A DNA stretch of 64,000 bases from Leguminivora glycinivorella (lineage: Eukaryota > Arthropoda > Insecta > Lepidoptera > Tortricidae), in NCBI RefSeq assembly GCF_023078275.1, contig NC_062983.1, positions 3,341,001 through 3,405,000 on the forward strand, given 5' to 3'. The first letter of the stretch is position 1; every line of letters begins with the position of its first letter. The translations under genes were made by a program, and so were the position numbers. Of the stretch, positions 28,941 through 39,252 are shown one piece after another. The notes beneath the pieces are model-generated. The model did not search any database, had not been told where the DNA came from, and saw nothing but the letters and a program-made list of their open reading frames with translations.

Positions 28941-31787
28941 ATGAGAAGTACTTATAATAATAATAATAATAATTCTAGTAAAGTCGCCCGTTTCATAAGT
29001 TATAACTGTAAGTCTGTGAAGCGCTCAGTTGACTGCATAAGGAATTTGTGTACTAAGGCTGACATAATTGCCCTTCAGGAGACGTGGCTATATCCTTGTG
29101 ACCTACATTTCTTGGGTACCATACACCCGGATTTCGCCTACATTGGGACATCTGCCGTGGACACCTCGACGGGACCTATGCGTGGAAGGCCGCATGGAGG
29201 CGTTGCGCTGCTCTGGCGTAGGGGCGCATTTCAGTCTGTATCTGTTATCAGTTGTGATAGTGTGCGCCTTGCCGCGATAAGGATTACTACGGGTGAGCGT
29301 TCATTCATAGTTTTTTCTACTTATATGCCAACTGACTCTGTAGATAACCTCGTGGAGTTTACGCAGTGCTTGGGTGAAATTAGTGCGATAATAGACAACA
29401 GTGGTATTGATAGCGTTTTTATGTTAGGTGACTATAATGCTCATCCGGGTGAGCTATTTTATCGGGAATTATTTGACTTTTGTAGCGAACAGCAATGGAG
29501 ATGTGCAGATGTGGATATACTGAATGCGGACTCAGATACCTACACCTTTGTTAGTGAGGCGCATGGGAGCCGTCGTTGGCTTGACCATGTTCTGGTGACG
29601 GAGTCCTCGTGGTACACAATCTCAGATATAAAAATACTGTACGATATTTACTGGTCAGATCACTTCCCAGTAGAAATAACTTGTAACATTAGTGTACTCA
29701 GGCCGCGGGCCGTTGCGACAAATAAATGTACAAACAAAATAATCTGGGGCGACAGGCAGCCGTCGCAAATAGAAAAATATACTTTATTATGTAACATGAA
29801 GTTAAAAAATATTGATTTTCCGACTGAGCTGACAGCCTGTTGCGATAAGTTGTGTAATGACTCTGGACATAAATTAATATTAGATTGTATGTATAAGGAT
29901 ATTATTAGTAAACTGTGTGAGTCTGCGGAGTTGAGTTGTAATTTACCTGACAAACATAATAAAAAGAAATTTAAACGTGTTGTAGGTTGGAATAGGTACG
30001 TAAAGAAAGTGCATGAACGGGCTCGGCTCAGTTTCCAAGAGTGGTCTTTACATGGTAAGCCATCTCAAGGTCCTCTTTATACTAAGATGGTGGAATCCAG
30101 AAGGGACTTCAAACTTAAGTTAAAGTGGTGCCAAAATCACCAGGAGCAAATCAAGATGGACATGCTATCAACTCACCACCTCAATAAAAATTTTAGTAAG
30201 TTCTGGAAATGTACAAAGAAACTTTCGCCTGAGCCGGGTCGGTCAGTGAATGTTGATGGTCTAAACGAACCGAGTGCGATTGCAAACCATTTTAAAAATA
30301 TTTTCAGAGTCGAACCCCCACAGAGGCACGCGAAGGGGCGGGTGTTTGATGCAAGCAGTCGTGATCGACAACCAATAACCAGCTTTACAGCCAGAGAAGT
30401 ACAAGAAGTGTTAAAAAACATGGTTAGAGGGAAGTCACCAGGTCACGACGGTTTGAGTATCGAGCACCTGCAACACGCGGGGCCTCACCTGCCCAGAATA
30501 CTGGCTATGTTTTTCACGTTGTGTATGAGGCACTCTTACTTGCCTGACGACCTGACCAAAACAATCGTTGTTCCCCTCGTGAAGAACAAAACTGGTGACG
30601 TAGCCGATAGTTCCAACTATAGGCCTATCTCGTTGGCAACCATTGTAGCTAAGGTACTGGACAGTTTGTTTGATAAGATACTTACGAAGCACCTCAAGTT
30701 GCAAGACGCACAGTTTGGTTTCAAAGCTGGTTTGTCTACAGAATCCGCGGTGTTGTGTCTCAAGCAAACTGTGCAGTACTACACTGATAGAAAGACCCCA
30801 GTGTATGCGTGCTTTCTAGACTTATCGAAAGCTTTCGATTTGGTTGCATACGACGTCCTGTGGAGCAAGTTGGAGCGCGAAACTGACTTGCCTGGCGATG
30901 TGATTGATATGTTTAAGTACTGGTATAACAATCAAATGAACTTCGTCAGGTGGGCGGACTCGCGCTCGGACTTGTTCCGGTTGGAATGTGGGGTGAGGCA
31001 GGGGGGGCTGACATCACCAAAATTGTTTAATTTATATATAAATAGCCTAATCGTTGAGCTCAGCAGTACCGAAATCGGATGTTCCATCGATGGAAGCTGT
31101 GTAAACAATATCAGCTACGCGGACGATATGGTGCTGCTGACCCCATCGATTGGTGCGCTTAGGAGACTGGTCAGTGTGTGCGAGGACTATGCGGGGGCCC
31201 ATGGACTCAGGTATAATTCAAAAAAGAGCGAACTGTTAGTGTTCAATCCGCGCGGTAGTAAACTCAACACAGTACCGCCTGTTAGACTGAACGGAATGCA
31301 ACTAACGCGGGTGACAAAGTTCAAGTACCTGGGTCACTGGGTGACCGATGACATGTCGGACAACGCTGACGTGGAGAGAGAACGTAGGGCATTGGCGGTC
31401 CGGAGCAATATGTTGGCACGTAGGTTTGCGAGGTGTACGAAAGAAGTAAAGATAACGTTATTTCGTGCTTACTGCCAATCATTCTACACCTGTAGCCTAT
31501 GGGTCAATTATGCGCAACGTACCATCAATGCCCTACGAGTCCAATACAACAATGCGTTCAGGATGCTGTTGGGGCTGTCGCGTTACTGTAGCGCATCAGG
31601 CATGTTTGCGGAGGCGCGCACGGACGGCTTTCAAGCCATTCTGCGCAAACGGGTGGCCTCGTTGGCGCACAGGTCGCGGACCAGCTCCAATAGTATCCTC
31701 AACGCATTAGCAAATCGTTTAGACTGCCCACTCACTAAAGCGCTTCTCGACCTACATGTTAGACCACAGAGCTTGCGGACTGTATAA
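28941..31787 (+). CDS. LINE ORF2: endonuclease and reverse transcriptase
   Basis: 948 residues from ATG 28941, shortly followed by a run of Asn encoded by an AAT microsatellite. Residues about 15-240 form an exonuclease-endonuclease-phosphatase-type nuclease: QETWL near 42, GDYNAHPG near 165, WSDHFPVE near 232. The reverse transcriptase spans about 490-770: GKSPGHDGLS, NYRPISL, FLDLSKAFD near 626, VRQGGLTSPKLF, and YADDMVLL with the catalytic Asp pair near 727. A C-terminal region (KYLGHWV, ERRALAVRSNMLARRFARCT, ALRVQYNNAFRMLLGL) follows. These domains perform nicking and target-primed reverse transcription. No stop or frameshift is present. Clade not assigned. Confidence 0.92.
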   Translation: MRSTYNNNNNNSSKVARFISYNCKSVKRSVDCIRNLCTKADIIALQETWLYPCDLHFLGTIHPDFAYIGTSAVDTSTGPMRGRPHGGVALLWRRGAFQSVSVISCDSVRLAAIRITTGERSFIVFSTYMPTDSVDNLVEFTQCLGEISAIIDNSGIDSVFMLGDYNAHPGELFYRELFDFCSEQQWRCADVDILNADSDTYTFVSEAHGSRRWLDHVLVTESSWYTISDIKILYDIYWSDHFPVEITCNISVLRPRAVATNKCTNKIIWGDRQPSQIEKYTLLCNMKLKNIDFPTELTACCDKLCNDSGHKLILDCMYKDIISKLCESAELSCNLPDKHNKKKFKRVVGWNRYVKKVHERARLSFQEWSLHGKPSQGPLYTKMVESRRDFKLKLKWCQNHQEQIKMDMLSTHHLNKNFSKFWKCTKKLSPEPGRSVNVDGLNEPSAIANHFKNIFRVEPPQRHAKGRVFDASSRDRQPITSFTAREVQEVLKNMVRGKSPGHDGLSIEHLQHAGPHLPRILAMFFTLCMRHSYLPDDLTKTIVVPLVKNKTGDVADSSNYRPISLATIVAKVLDSLFDKILTKHLKLQDAQFGFKAGLSTESAVLCLKQTVQYYTDRKTPVYACFLDLSKAFDLVAYDVLWSKLERETDLPGDVIDMFKYWYNNQMNFVRWADSRSDLFRLECGVRQGGLTSPKLFNLYINSLIVELSSTEIGCSIDGSCVNNISYADDMVLLTPSIGALRRLVSVCEDYAGAHGLRYNSKKSELLVFNPRGSKLNTVPPVRLNGMQLTRVTKFKYLGHWVTDDMSDNADVERERRALAVRSNMLARRFARCTKEVKITLFRAYCQSFYTCSLWVNYAQRTINALRVQYNNAFRMLLGLSRYCSASGMFAEARTDGFQAILRKRVASLAHRSRTSSNSILNALANRLDCPLTKALLDLHVRPQSLRTV

Positions 31788-32208
31788 ATTAAATAACTTT
31801 TTAATTAATAGTTCATGTTAGTTAAGTGCCAACATTTGTGTTGATGTTTAAAATTTCAAATTTCAGGCACACGTCGGACATTTCTTTTTATTTACTTTAT
31901 TTTATTGAATGAATTTAATTTAATATTTAATTTATTATATATCATTAATATTCACAAATTATTTTATACTATATTAATTTTAATTTAATTTAATTTGAAA
32001 TTTGAAATTTTGAATTTAATTTAATTTGATATAATTTAATTTAGTTTGATTTAATTTAATTTAATTCGTATCTATTTTGTTTTAATTGTGGTTTTCATTT
32101 TAAATTAATAATTGAATTCTATAGCTTTAATTTTAAATACAAGTGTAACGTAATGTAACAATATGGACTGTTATGTCTGAAATAAACGAATACAATACAA
32201 TACAATTA

Positions 32209-32802
32209 GCATAGGTACTTGGTATACATATGAAATAATACTTCTACATTTGTTACAAAGCAATCTCGGCGTTCTATAGTCACAACTTACGACGCCTTTA
32301 AGGGATTTTAACGTTCAAAAGCATCCAATATTACATCCCTTTTCAAAAAGACAGGAAAGCTAACAATTTTGCAAATGCACTCTAAAATATCCCATAAACC
32401 TTCAAATTACTTAAGTTTTAAGACTTTTTAGAGTTGTGTGAACCGTGTGAGGTCTCATGTGGAGGGATCAATGCGTTTCCCATTGCCGACGATGATGTCC
32501 AGCATAAGTGAGGACTCCAGCTTCTAATAATATTTTAAGAGCTCAAAGTCAACTTAGGCTGGTTTATAGAAGTTAATAGGCAAGCTGTAGAAGTAAAAGG
32601 GGACTGTTCCAATAAATTAAAGCGATAAGGAACGTGTGGGATCGCGGAAAAATGTCTGGGCTCTACTTAGGGGATTACTCGTTTGTGTAATAGATTTTTA
32701 TTGCAATTCTCTACGAATAGGGTCCAGCTGTTTTCTACATGATTAGCTACTGTTAGTATAGATTTTTAAACTTTTTTGATTGTCAGAAACTTCTTCAATC
32801 TT
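32209..32802. other. No gene recognised
   Basis: Unassigned non-coding DNA. Confidence 0.45.
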
Positions 32803-33125
32803 TTTTTTTATTATTATAAATGGCCTTACTCTTTGCCACAGCACAGACTAGCCAAAGGCAAAGACGTTGCCTACGATGGAGTGAGCTCGCCCAGAAGATC
32901 CTGTTCACCCTAGATTTGAAGGTTGCCGGGTTATATAATGTGCTCTAAAATATAGCCGCCGGCAAGGAATTGCACTCCTTGGCAGTGCAATCAATGCTAA
33001 GAAGCAATTTAAAAGTGGAAAATTACTATCCTGGGTGAGGCTTGAACTCAGAGCCTTTGGACCGATACTCCAGCGCTCTGGAGCTACTGAGACAAGAAAG
33101 TCAGTGAGAGCAAGTCTCATCCAGG
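32803..33125 (-). mobile_element. SINE-3 (tRNA-derived)
   Basis: The minus strand starts near GGATGAGACTTGCTCTCAC, has a tRNA-like segment with CTGAGTTCAAGCCTCACC as B-box-like sequence, then CTTCTGGGCGAGCTCACTCC and GGCTAGTCTGTGCTGTGGC. It ends in a tail of ATAATAATAAAAAAAA. 3' fragments occur at 35700-35786 (minus) and 61405-61480 (plus). Confidence 0.75.
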
Positions 33126-33603
33126 GTAGAAATTTTCACTTTTGAATTTGTTAATAAATTTCAATAGATTGGTTGCACAAATTTTAGATTCCCAAAATTC
33201 CCAAGAGTTTGGCTTATTTTTAGACTATCAAGCAATTTCTAAAAATTCCTAAGGTAAGTATGACAAATGAACTCTGGCTGACCCCTGACATCGAATGAAA
33301 GATCCATTACTGGCGCGATATTACAAGTAGACAGGGTACAAATTGTAATAAATTGGCTGCGTGTCAAAGTTATTTGTAGATAAGTCACTCACTTTGATTT
33401 CCTTCCATGTTTCATAAAAAAATTATATATTGAAATAATAACGTTCCACTTATTACTTACCTCAATCATATGTACAATACTTATTGTAGTAAATAGTGAA
33501 CATTAAAACACCACAGCGCCGTTTGTCCACCCTTTTCTCCGGACAGTAAGCTGGAAAGAGCTAATAGTTAACCGATCACTGCCACCCATGGCAAAAAAAA
33601 ATT
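33126..33603. other. No gene recognised
   Basis: Unassigned. A degraded ACCGATCACTGCCACCCATGG near 33572 hints at the GGGCGGCGGTGATCGC LINE tail, inverted. Confidence 0.4.
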
Positions 33604-34250
33604 ATCTATGGCTGTTCCATGCATAGAAATGAGCGCCATCATGACGGTTGAAATGTATGAAGCAAACAAATACTTTTTTTTCTACTCGTCGACTTCAATT
33701 TGTCAATTAGAATACCACAGACTAAACTATATGTGCTGACTTTTCAGTGTTGGATAGTCTTTGACACTTAGTCAACTAAAATATTTCATTACGCTTCACT
33801 TTAGTTAACTGAAAAAAATTCAAAAATAGAACTTCATACCAGTTCTATTATACTAATTTGCGATACCTGGCAAATTTTTCTGCATCTGGAACAATTTTTT
33901 TTTATCTATCGGGTTATCGACCAATCCGAGACGGTTATTACGAACAATTGGTTGCCAGGTAATTGGATGTTGATATAACGGTGAACGATGCTATTAACAT
34001 TAATTTTATCTTGAATGATGATATTTTCGTCAATGGATGATGAAGATGATGACTCATAGAAAAAGTATTGTATACAATAGTGATATAATTAAGCTTTTCA
34101 CTCTCGAACCGTACTATAAGGCCACTCAGCAAGTTTCGTGGCCTAAACATGATACTCTACTGAAAAGCTTTGTAGTATATCACAATTGTATAAAATACTA
34201 TTGCGATTTCAGCATTGGTCCCATAATAAATTTTGTTCATTATGTTTGAC
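33604..34250. repeat. Palindromic-terminus repeat copy 2, nested in another repeat
   Basis: 33678-34203 matches the repeats at 26829-27362 and 46188-46714, including the terminal hairpin. It is bracketed by pieces (33604-33670 and, inverted, 34200-34250) that form one continuous stretch at 2994-3112. Confidence 0.7.
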
Positions 34251-34540
34251 CCCAAAAGTCACTATGCAAAGTTTGAACGGTCCTTTTTATTTCACCATGT
34301 CACACGTAATATTTACCGTCCGCCGGTGCGTTTTGTATGTAGAACACGAAATTACCTGTAATAAAAGTAAAAATTTCATTAAATCTTCATTTTCAGGCTC
34401 GGCAATTTCTAGGATGCAATGTAAAGTCAAACACAAATCTCCTCCACCTCCTCTCCCTCATATTATAAATAAATAAATAAATATTATAGGACATTCTTAC
34501 ACAGATTGACTGAGGCCCACGGTAAGCTCAAGAAGGCTTG

Positions 34541-34745
34541 TGCTTAATATTTTTGTTTCTATTCATAAAACTTATTTATTTGGTTGCCCTGAAAACCAGC
34601 GCCATGGCTAACTTAGTTAGTCATCGGCATATGCTGAGTGGCAACCATTTTGGTGTATAAAGTGTTATTAGAATAAGATGTAATAGGTTAAGTTTTCATT
34701 TTTTTTATACACCAAAAAAACGTTTCTTTCTTTCTTTCTTTCAAA
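34541..34745 (+). mobile_element. LINE 3' end (ACCAGCGC family) with TTTC tail
   Basis: GAAAACCAGCGCCATGGC and GGCATATGCTGAGTGGCAAC are followed by ACGTTTCTTTCTTTCTTTC. The motif order equals that of 53711-54325. Confidence 0.65.
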
Positions 34746-34884
34746 TACATTCGTGGATTTAATATGGAGCTACGGCATTTTTTTTATTGCAAATGAATTG
34801 GTCCATGAAATAATGGAAAATAAGTAAAACCAGCTAGATAAGTTCATAAAATGTGCTTTTTAAAATTGATAAAAAAACAGTGCG

Positions 34885-35268
34885 TGGAGTCCCTTCACGC
34901 GGAAGAAGTGACACTTCCTAACATAACCTCAAAAACATTTTGTCAAGTGACCATCACGTTTTTGCGTTTAGTTACGTCCATCTTTTTACTGTTTTAAATA
35001 TTTTACATTGCTATTTGCTCAAATTATTGAAAAATAAACATAAACTCATTTTGCACTAGATCTAAATATAAAACACACACATTCCACCATTCAAAACCAT
35101 TCTGGGCATTCTGTTCTGTCACTGACTGAGTGAATAAGTGAATGAATGGAATGAGTGAGTCGCGTTGAGACAGAATGTTACGCGCTGAGTGAGCGGCATT
35201 CCACGCAAAGTAACAATGACTGAGTGTTACGCGCTGTCAGTTGGAAGTCGCATTAGAAGTTTCACTTC
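34885..35268. mobile_element. Short-TIR MITE, copy B (uninterrupted)
   Basis: GAAGTGACACTTC at 34905-34917 pairs with GAAGTTTCACTTC at 35256-35268. The interior is collinear with 1143-1976 minus the LINE insert there. Confidence 0.75.
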
Positions 35269-35317
35269 AAAAATTGGGACTAAATGTGTGTAAAATACAG
35301 GGTAACCCAACATCACA

Positions 35318-35410
35318 ATAGTTTACGCTTCGTAAAGCGTATCGCTCTTCTGTAGTGGCGCGACAGAGCCAGACTGCGTTTCTAGCGCCACGTAGTACCA
35401 ACGACAGTCA
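35318..35410. mobile_element. MITE fragment (CGACAGAGCCAGACTGC family)
   Basis: GCGTATCGCTCTTCTGTAG, TGGCGCGACAGAGCCAGAC and CTAGCGCCACGTAG match the family with fuller copies at 42445-42570 and 44522-44668. Confidence 0.65.
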
Positions 35411-35542
35411 CTAAACTTCACCGTGGCTAGACGCACTTCACGTGTAAGTGGTCGGTTTCATATGTAAAAGTATATAAAAGGCCGACAGACAAGACAATAC
35501 GTATGTTACCTAAAATATATGTATGGTACATACACGATACGA

Positions 35543-35692
35543 CCTTCAAACCTTCAAGAAAAGAGCGTACACCCATCTTAAAGGCCGGCAACGCACCTCC
35601 AACACGGGTTTCGGGTGTCCATGGGCGGCAGTGATCGCTTACCAGCAGTCTGTCTACTCGTTTGCCTCCTCACATAAAAAGAGCAACTTTTT
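35543..35692 (+). mobile_element. LINE 3' end (GGGCGGCGGTGATCGC family)
   Basis: Translated, the start gives DLQTFKKRAYTHLKGRQRT, the last residues of a LINE protein. It is followed by GGTTTCGGGTGTCCATGGGC, GTGATCGCTTACCAGCAG and TTTGCCTCCTCACATAAAAA. Confidence 0.75.
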
Positions 35693-35699
35693 TTATTAC

Positions 35700-35786
35700 T
35701 TTTTTGGCTTACTCTTGACCACAGACTAACCAAAGGCATAGACGTGGCCTACGACGGAGTGAGCTCGCCCAGAAGATGCCTCGGAT
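35700..35786 (-). mobile_element. SINE-3 fragment (3' part)
   Basis: The minus strand reads CATCTTCTGGGCGAGCTCAC, GTAGGCCACGTCTATGCC and TGGTTAGTCTGTGGTCAAG, as in 32803-33125. Confidence 0.75.
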
Positions 35787-35944
35787 GAGCTCGGAAATAT
35801 AGCCGCTTCGTGAAATTCGTGAAATTCGTGAATAAGAACTTTGAAGTCCTTATCTTTAGATAAGGGTGCCGCTTGTGCTTGCATATGCTTATTATTTATT
35901 ACATTACGCTACAAGCACAGTATAAAAATACACTTTTTAACAAA

Positions 35945-36213
35945 AAATAAAACCGCCTTCAAAAATAAGCGCGTTACAAAACACGGAGAAACCAAAAAGC
36001 AAAAAAATAATAAACCTTTGAATTCAGATTTCTTATCGGATTGCAATAATCTAAACATTCAAATTATAAACAAATCAATTATTTTTGTAAAATTCAAAAT
36101 AAAAAAAAATTTTGAAAATCGGTCCATAATTCTCGGAGATATCGAGTAACATACATACAAAAAGAAACATTCAGTCGAATTGAGAACCTCCTCCTTTTTT
36201 CGAAGTCGGTTAA
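35945..36213 (-). repeat. AACCGRCTTC-type repeat, minus-strand copy
   Basis: Its ends are ACCGCCTTCAAAAATAAGCG and CGAAGTCGGTTAAT. The minus strand contains GAGGAGGTTCTCAATTCGAC and TCGATATCTCCGAGAATTATGG, as in 47672-48770, 51115-51767 and 59255-59445. It is an abundant lepidopteran repeat in my experience. Confidence 0.7.
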
Positions 36214-36504
36214 TAAAGAGTACTATCGTAGTGTGGAAAAGAAACTCGTGTCGATTTAAAACACCGTTTGGTTAATAAACCAAATGTCATACAATAAACT
36301 ATAAAATAGGTAAAATAACTTTGAAGCAAAATAAACAAACGGAAACTTCGAAGTTAAACTAGTTCGAGATAGTTTCAAGCGTAATTAATATTATATTATG
36401 CTATGAAAAGCAACGGCCAAGCTGGCGGGATAATATTTAGCTTAGAGCTTGTCATAATGAAGCGATGAACTTGATACCACACAGGGCTTCTAGACTATTA
36501 TATA
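36214..36504. other. No gene recognised
   Basis: Unassigned AT-rich DNA. Confidence 0.4.
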
Positions 36505-36636
36505 CTAGCATTTGCCCGCGGCTTCGCTTGCATTAAATTCTAAAAGTGCAGAATGCTTCATACAAATTTCCATCCTCCATTTTAGGGAAGTGGGGGGGTT
36601 AGAAAGAGACAAAAAGTAGTCTATGTCACTCCAACT

Positions 36637-37253
36637 CATCATCATCGTCGTCCTTGCGTTATCCAGGCATTTGCCACGGCTCATGGAAGCCTGGGGTCCG
36701 CTCTGACAACTAATTCCAAGATTTGGCGTAGGCACTGGTTTTACGAAAGCGAGTGCCATCTGACCTTCACTGTTGTAGCGCGACCTCCTTAAACGTTCGC
36801 CTGCGGTATTTCCGGACCGATACGACCTTCAAATCTTCAAGAAAAGAGCGTACACCCATCTTAAAGGCCGGCAATGCACCTCCAACACCTCTGGTGTTTC
36901 GGGTGTCCATGGGCGGCGGTGATCGCTTACCATCAGGCGACCTGGCTGCTCGTTTGCCTCCTATCCCAAAAAAAAAAAAAAAAAAATGTCACTTTTATAT
37001 TATTTGAAATATGATTTGATTAGCAATCAGTCTGCCTTCTGTCACGGAACTATAAATATGTTTGTTTACCAATATCAATTTAAATTACTTAATTAAAATA
37101 AGTGTTTTTAATACGTGCCTTCATCATTTTACATTAGTCATTACAGTCCACAACCCCGCCAGCTATCAGGTAACTAGGCCTTATTGGAATTAGTCCGGTT
37201 TCCTCGCGATGTTTTCCTTCACCGAAAAGTGACTGGCAAATATCAAATTACAT
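36637..37253 (-). mobile_element. SINE-2, minus strand, itself interrupted
   Basis: The tail lies at 36637 (GATGATGATG on the minus strand). The body runs to 36769, then resumes at about 37163-37253 with GGCCTTATTGGAATTAGTCC and GGTGAAGGAAAACATCGCG (minus strand). The gap holds a plus-strand LINE 3' end. The tRNA head is missing, so the copy is 5'-truncated. Confidence 0.82.
36771..36986 (+). mobile_element. LINE 3' end (GGGCGGCGGTGATCGC family) with long A tail
   Basis: This is the best copy of the family: coding remnant, CACCTCTGGTGTTTCGGGTG, GGGCGGCGGTGATCGCTTAC, CATCAGGCGACCTGGCTGC, CGTTTGCCTCCTATCCC and about 20 A residues. It sits inside SINE-2; 36987-37162 beyond it is unassigned. Confidence 0.8.
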
Positions 37254-37693
37254 TCTATGTCACTCCAACTATCTCCCTTAAAAAATCACGTCAATACGTC
37301 GCTCCGTTTTGTCGTGAAAGACGGACTAACAAACAGACACACACACTTTCCCATTTAATAATGTAATAGTAATAGTATGGATTCTGTGCCTCTAGCCATA
37401 TGCATATTTTAAGTTACATATAAACTTGGCATTGGATTGGATTTCAATCCCTTTTTTAGGCCTTTATTGTTCAATTAGCCGATAGGAACTTGGCCCCCTT
37501 TTTAACAGATATGTTTTTGGTGGAAATACTAATGTTTAACACTACTTATTTATTAATATCTGAAAATTAAAAAAAAAATCTGTACACAGCTCTAGATTGT
37601 TTTTGCTTAGCAGCGTGGGATCTTAGCTGTCGTAGCGTCCCGTGTACACATTATAGTGTCAACCATTATCATTAGGGCTTGTACATATTTACA

Positions 37694-37937
37694 TACATAC
37701 ATACAATCACGCCTGTTTCCCATATAGGGGTAGGCAGAGCACATGAAACTGCTAAAGTTACAGTGCCACTCTTGGCAAATAAGGGGTTGAAAGAAAACGA
37801 AACTGTGACATTGCAGTGACAGGTTGCCAGCCTCTCGCCTACGCCACAATTAACCCCATATCCCACAGTCGCCTTCTACGACACCCACGGGAAGAAAGGG
37901 GGTGGTGAAATTCTTAACCCGTCACCACACGGGATAC
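37694..37937 (-). mobile_element. Retroelement 3' end with (TATG)n tail
   Basis: The minus strand has GTGTGGTGACGGGTTAAGAA, CTTCCCGTGGGTGTCGTAG, GAGAGGCTGGCAACCTGTC, CTGCCTACCCCTATATGGG and CAGGCGTGATTGTATGTATG. The tail abuts GGCTTGTACATATTTACA at 37676-37693, which recurs at 40362-40379. The last motif also ends the RTE fragment at 62856-63142. Confidence 0.75.
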
Positions 37938-38671
37938 ATATCGATACCTTTGGGTTCAATTGGCGTAAAGGACAAAATGCAGGTTTTCAGGAGAAGCAAA
38001 AAACAACTTTTTTTTTAGAAAAATGTTTATATCTTTTTTGTTTTTTGACCTATATTTGTGACGTATATAGAAAAATATGTAGATTTTTAGTATCCTTCAC
38101 CTAGTGTAGCAACCGTAGTGATAAACTAAACGGTTTAGAAGTTAGATGGTTGTAAAGGACACGTCAAAATGCTATGGACGTCCTTTACACCCACGACTTT
38201 TTTGAACAATTAGAGTTGATAGGGTCGTAAATGACGGTCTTGGATGATTTTTATACAAATTTGGGGCGTAAATGTAACCGGAATGGTACAAATGGCAACT
38301 GTTTTTAGCTTAGTTTACAATTGAGAAACTTGAAAAATGTATCAAAACGTAGTTAATATGGCATAGAATAGCCACATTAGTGTTACAGTGTATATTTATC
38401 TAAATATTTAGCAGAGACAAAGAACAAGACTATTTTATATCCAGTTTTGCAATAAAGAAACAACATTTGCTTAAAAACTATCTAATATTTTGGAAAGTTA
38501 TTATTTTAGTACTCGCCGCTCGGCTGTCTCAATAAGTTACGCATTCAGTATTTAATTCTAGTAGGGAAACGCTTTCGTAGTTTAAGTAAAACACTAATTG
38601 TAATCACGTAAACTTTAATCAGCAACTGTGAATAGTAGACTATATTAATACGACAGTAATTTTAAGTTTAA

Positions 38672-38790
38672 CCTCCTGAGTCCCGGGCCAATTTTTCCGA
38701 TTTTGAATTTGGAACTTTCTTTTATTTGTTTAAGAGTTCAAAACTCGAATTTAATTTGTACTTGTACAAGTACGCGGGGACTCAGGAGGC
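38672..38790. mobile_element. 119 bp MITE with TAA target site
   Basis: CCTCCTGAGTCCC at the left and GGGACTCAGGAGGC at the right are inverted. TAA flanks both ends (38669-38671 and 38791-38793). It is PIF/Harbinger-like by target size and lies in the loop of the giant foldback. Confidence 0.7.
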
Positions 38791-39111
38791 TAAAGTAGAA
38801 AGAAGTTTTAAGAAGAACTAAGAGTTAAGTACTTATTTATAAACGCAAGTTAGGACGCGTATACAAACTGTAGTCAAGACTAGTTACCTACTATGTGGAT
38901 TCATATTTTTGATAATTTTAAAACAGAAGATTGTTATTTAGTCTTAAACCTGTTAAATAAGAATAATCTTAATTATGAGTTCAATCCTAGAAATATTATA
39001 GTCAATGCTTTAAGTACCTGGGTACATAGCCAAGTCACCAAACGCTAACGCTCATTCGTTAGCGAAACGCACCTGTTATTGTCGCACTAAATGTTAGTAT
39101 AGTATACTGTT

Positions 39112-39252
39112 AAAGTTTACTGCCGGCGTAGCTGAATGGCAATCGTCGACGACAGACGCCGACAAAAATGCAGTCTGGTGCAATACGCAAGAGCGATAAA
39201 GATATATAGCTACGAAATAGATATTATCGTGAGCGTTTGTGCATCTGGGTAC
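39112..39252 (+). mobile_element. MITE (CGACAGAGCCAGACTGC family)
   Basis: TGCCGGCGTAGCTGAATGGC, AAAATGCAGTCTGG and ATTATCGTGAGCGTTTGTGC match the copy at 44522-44668. It also lies in the foldback loop. Confidence 0.7.

Larger units (their letters stand above)
28162..32208 (+). mobile_element. LINE with intact ORF1 and ORF2
   Basis: A two-ORF non-LTR retrotransposon: 5' leader with GC-rich hairpin (GGAGAGTGACGCGGTCG...ACTCTCCG), ORF1, a 19 bp gap, ORF2, an AT-rich 3' UTR with AATTT repeats (31900-32060) and the end GAATACAATACAATACAATT. The 5' boundary is approximate. Both frames are uninterrupted, so the copy may be mobile. Confidence 0.88.
36505..37378 (+). repeat. GTTAGAAAGAGACAAAAAGT-family repeat split by SINE-2
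   Basis: The left part 36505-36636 starts ACTAGCATTTGCCCGCGGC. The right part 37254-37378 ends TTCCCATTTAATAATG. The 17 bp TCTATGTCACTCCAACT occurs at 36620-36636 and 37254-37270 as the target duplication of the inserted SINE. Confidence 0.85.
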
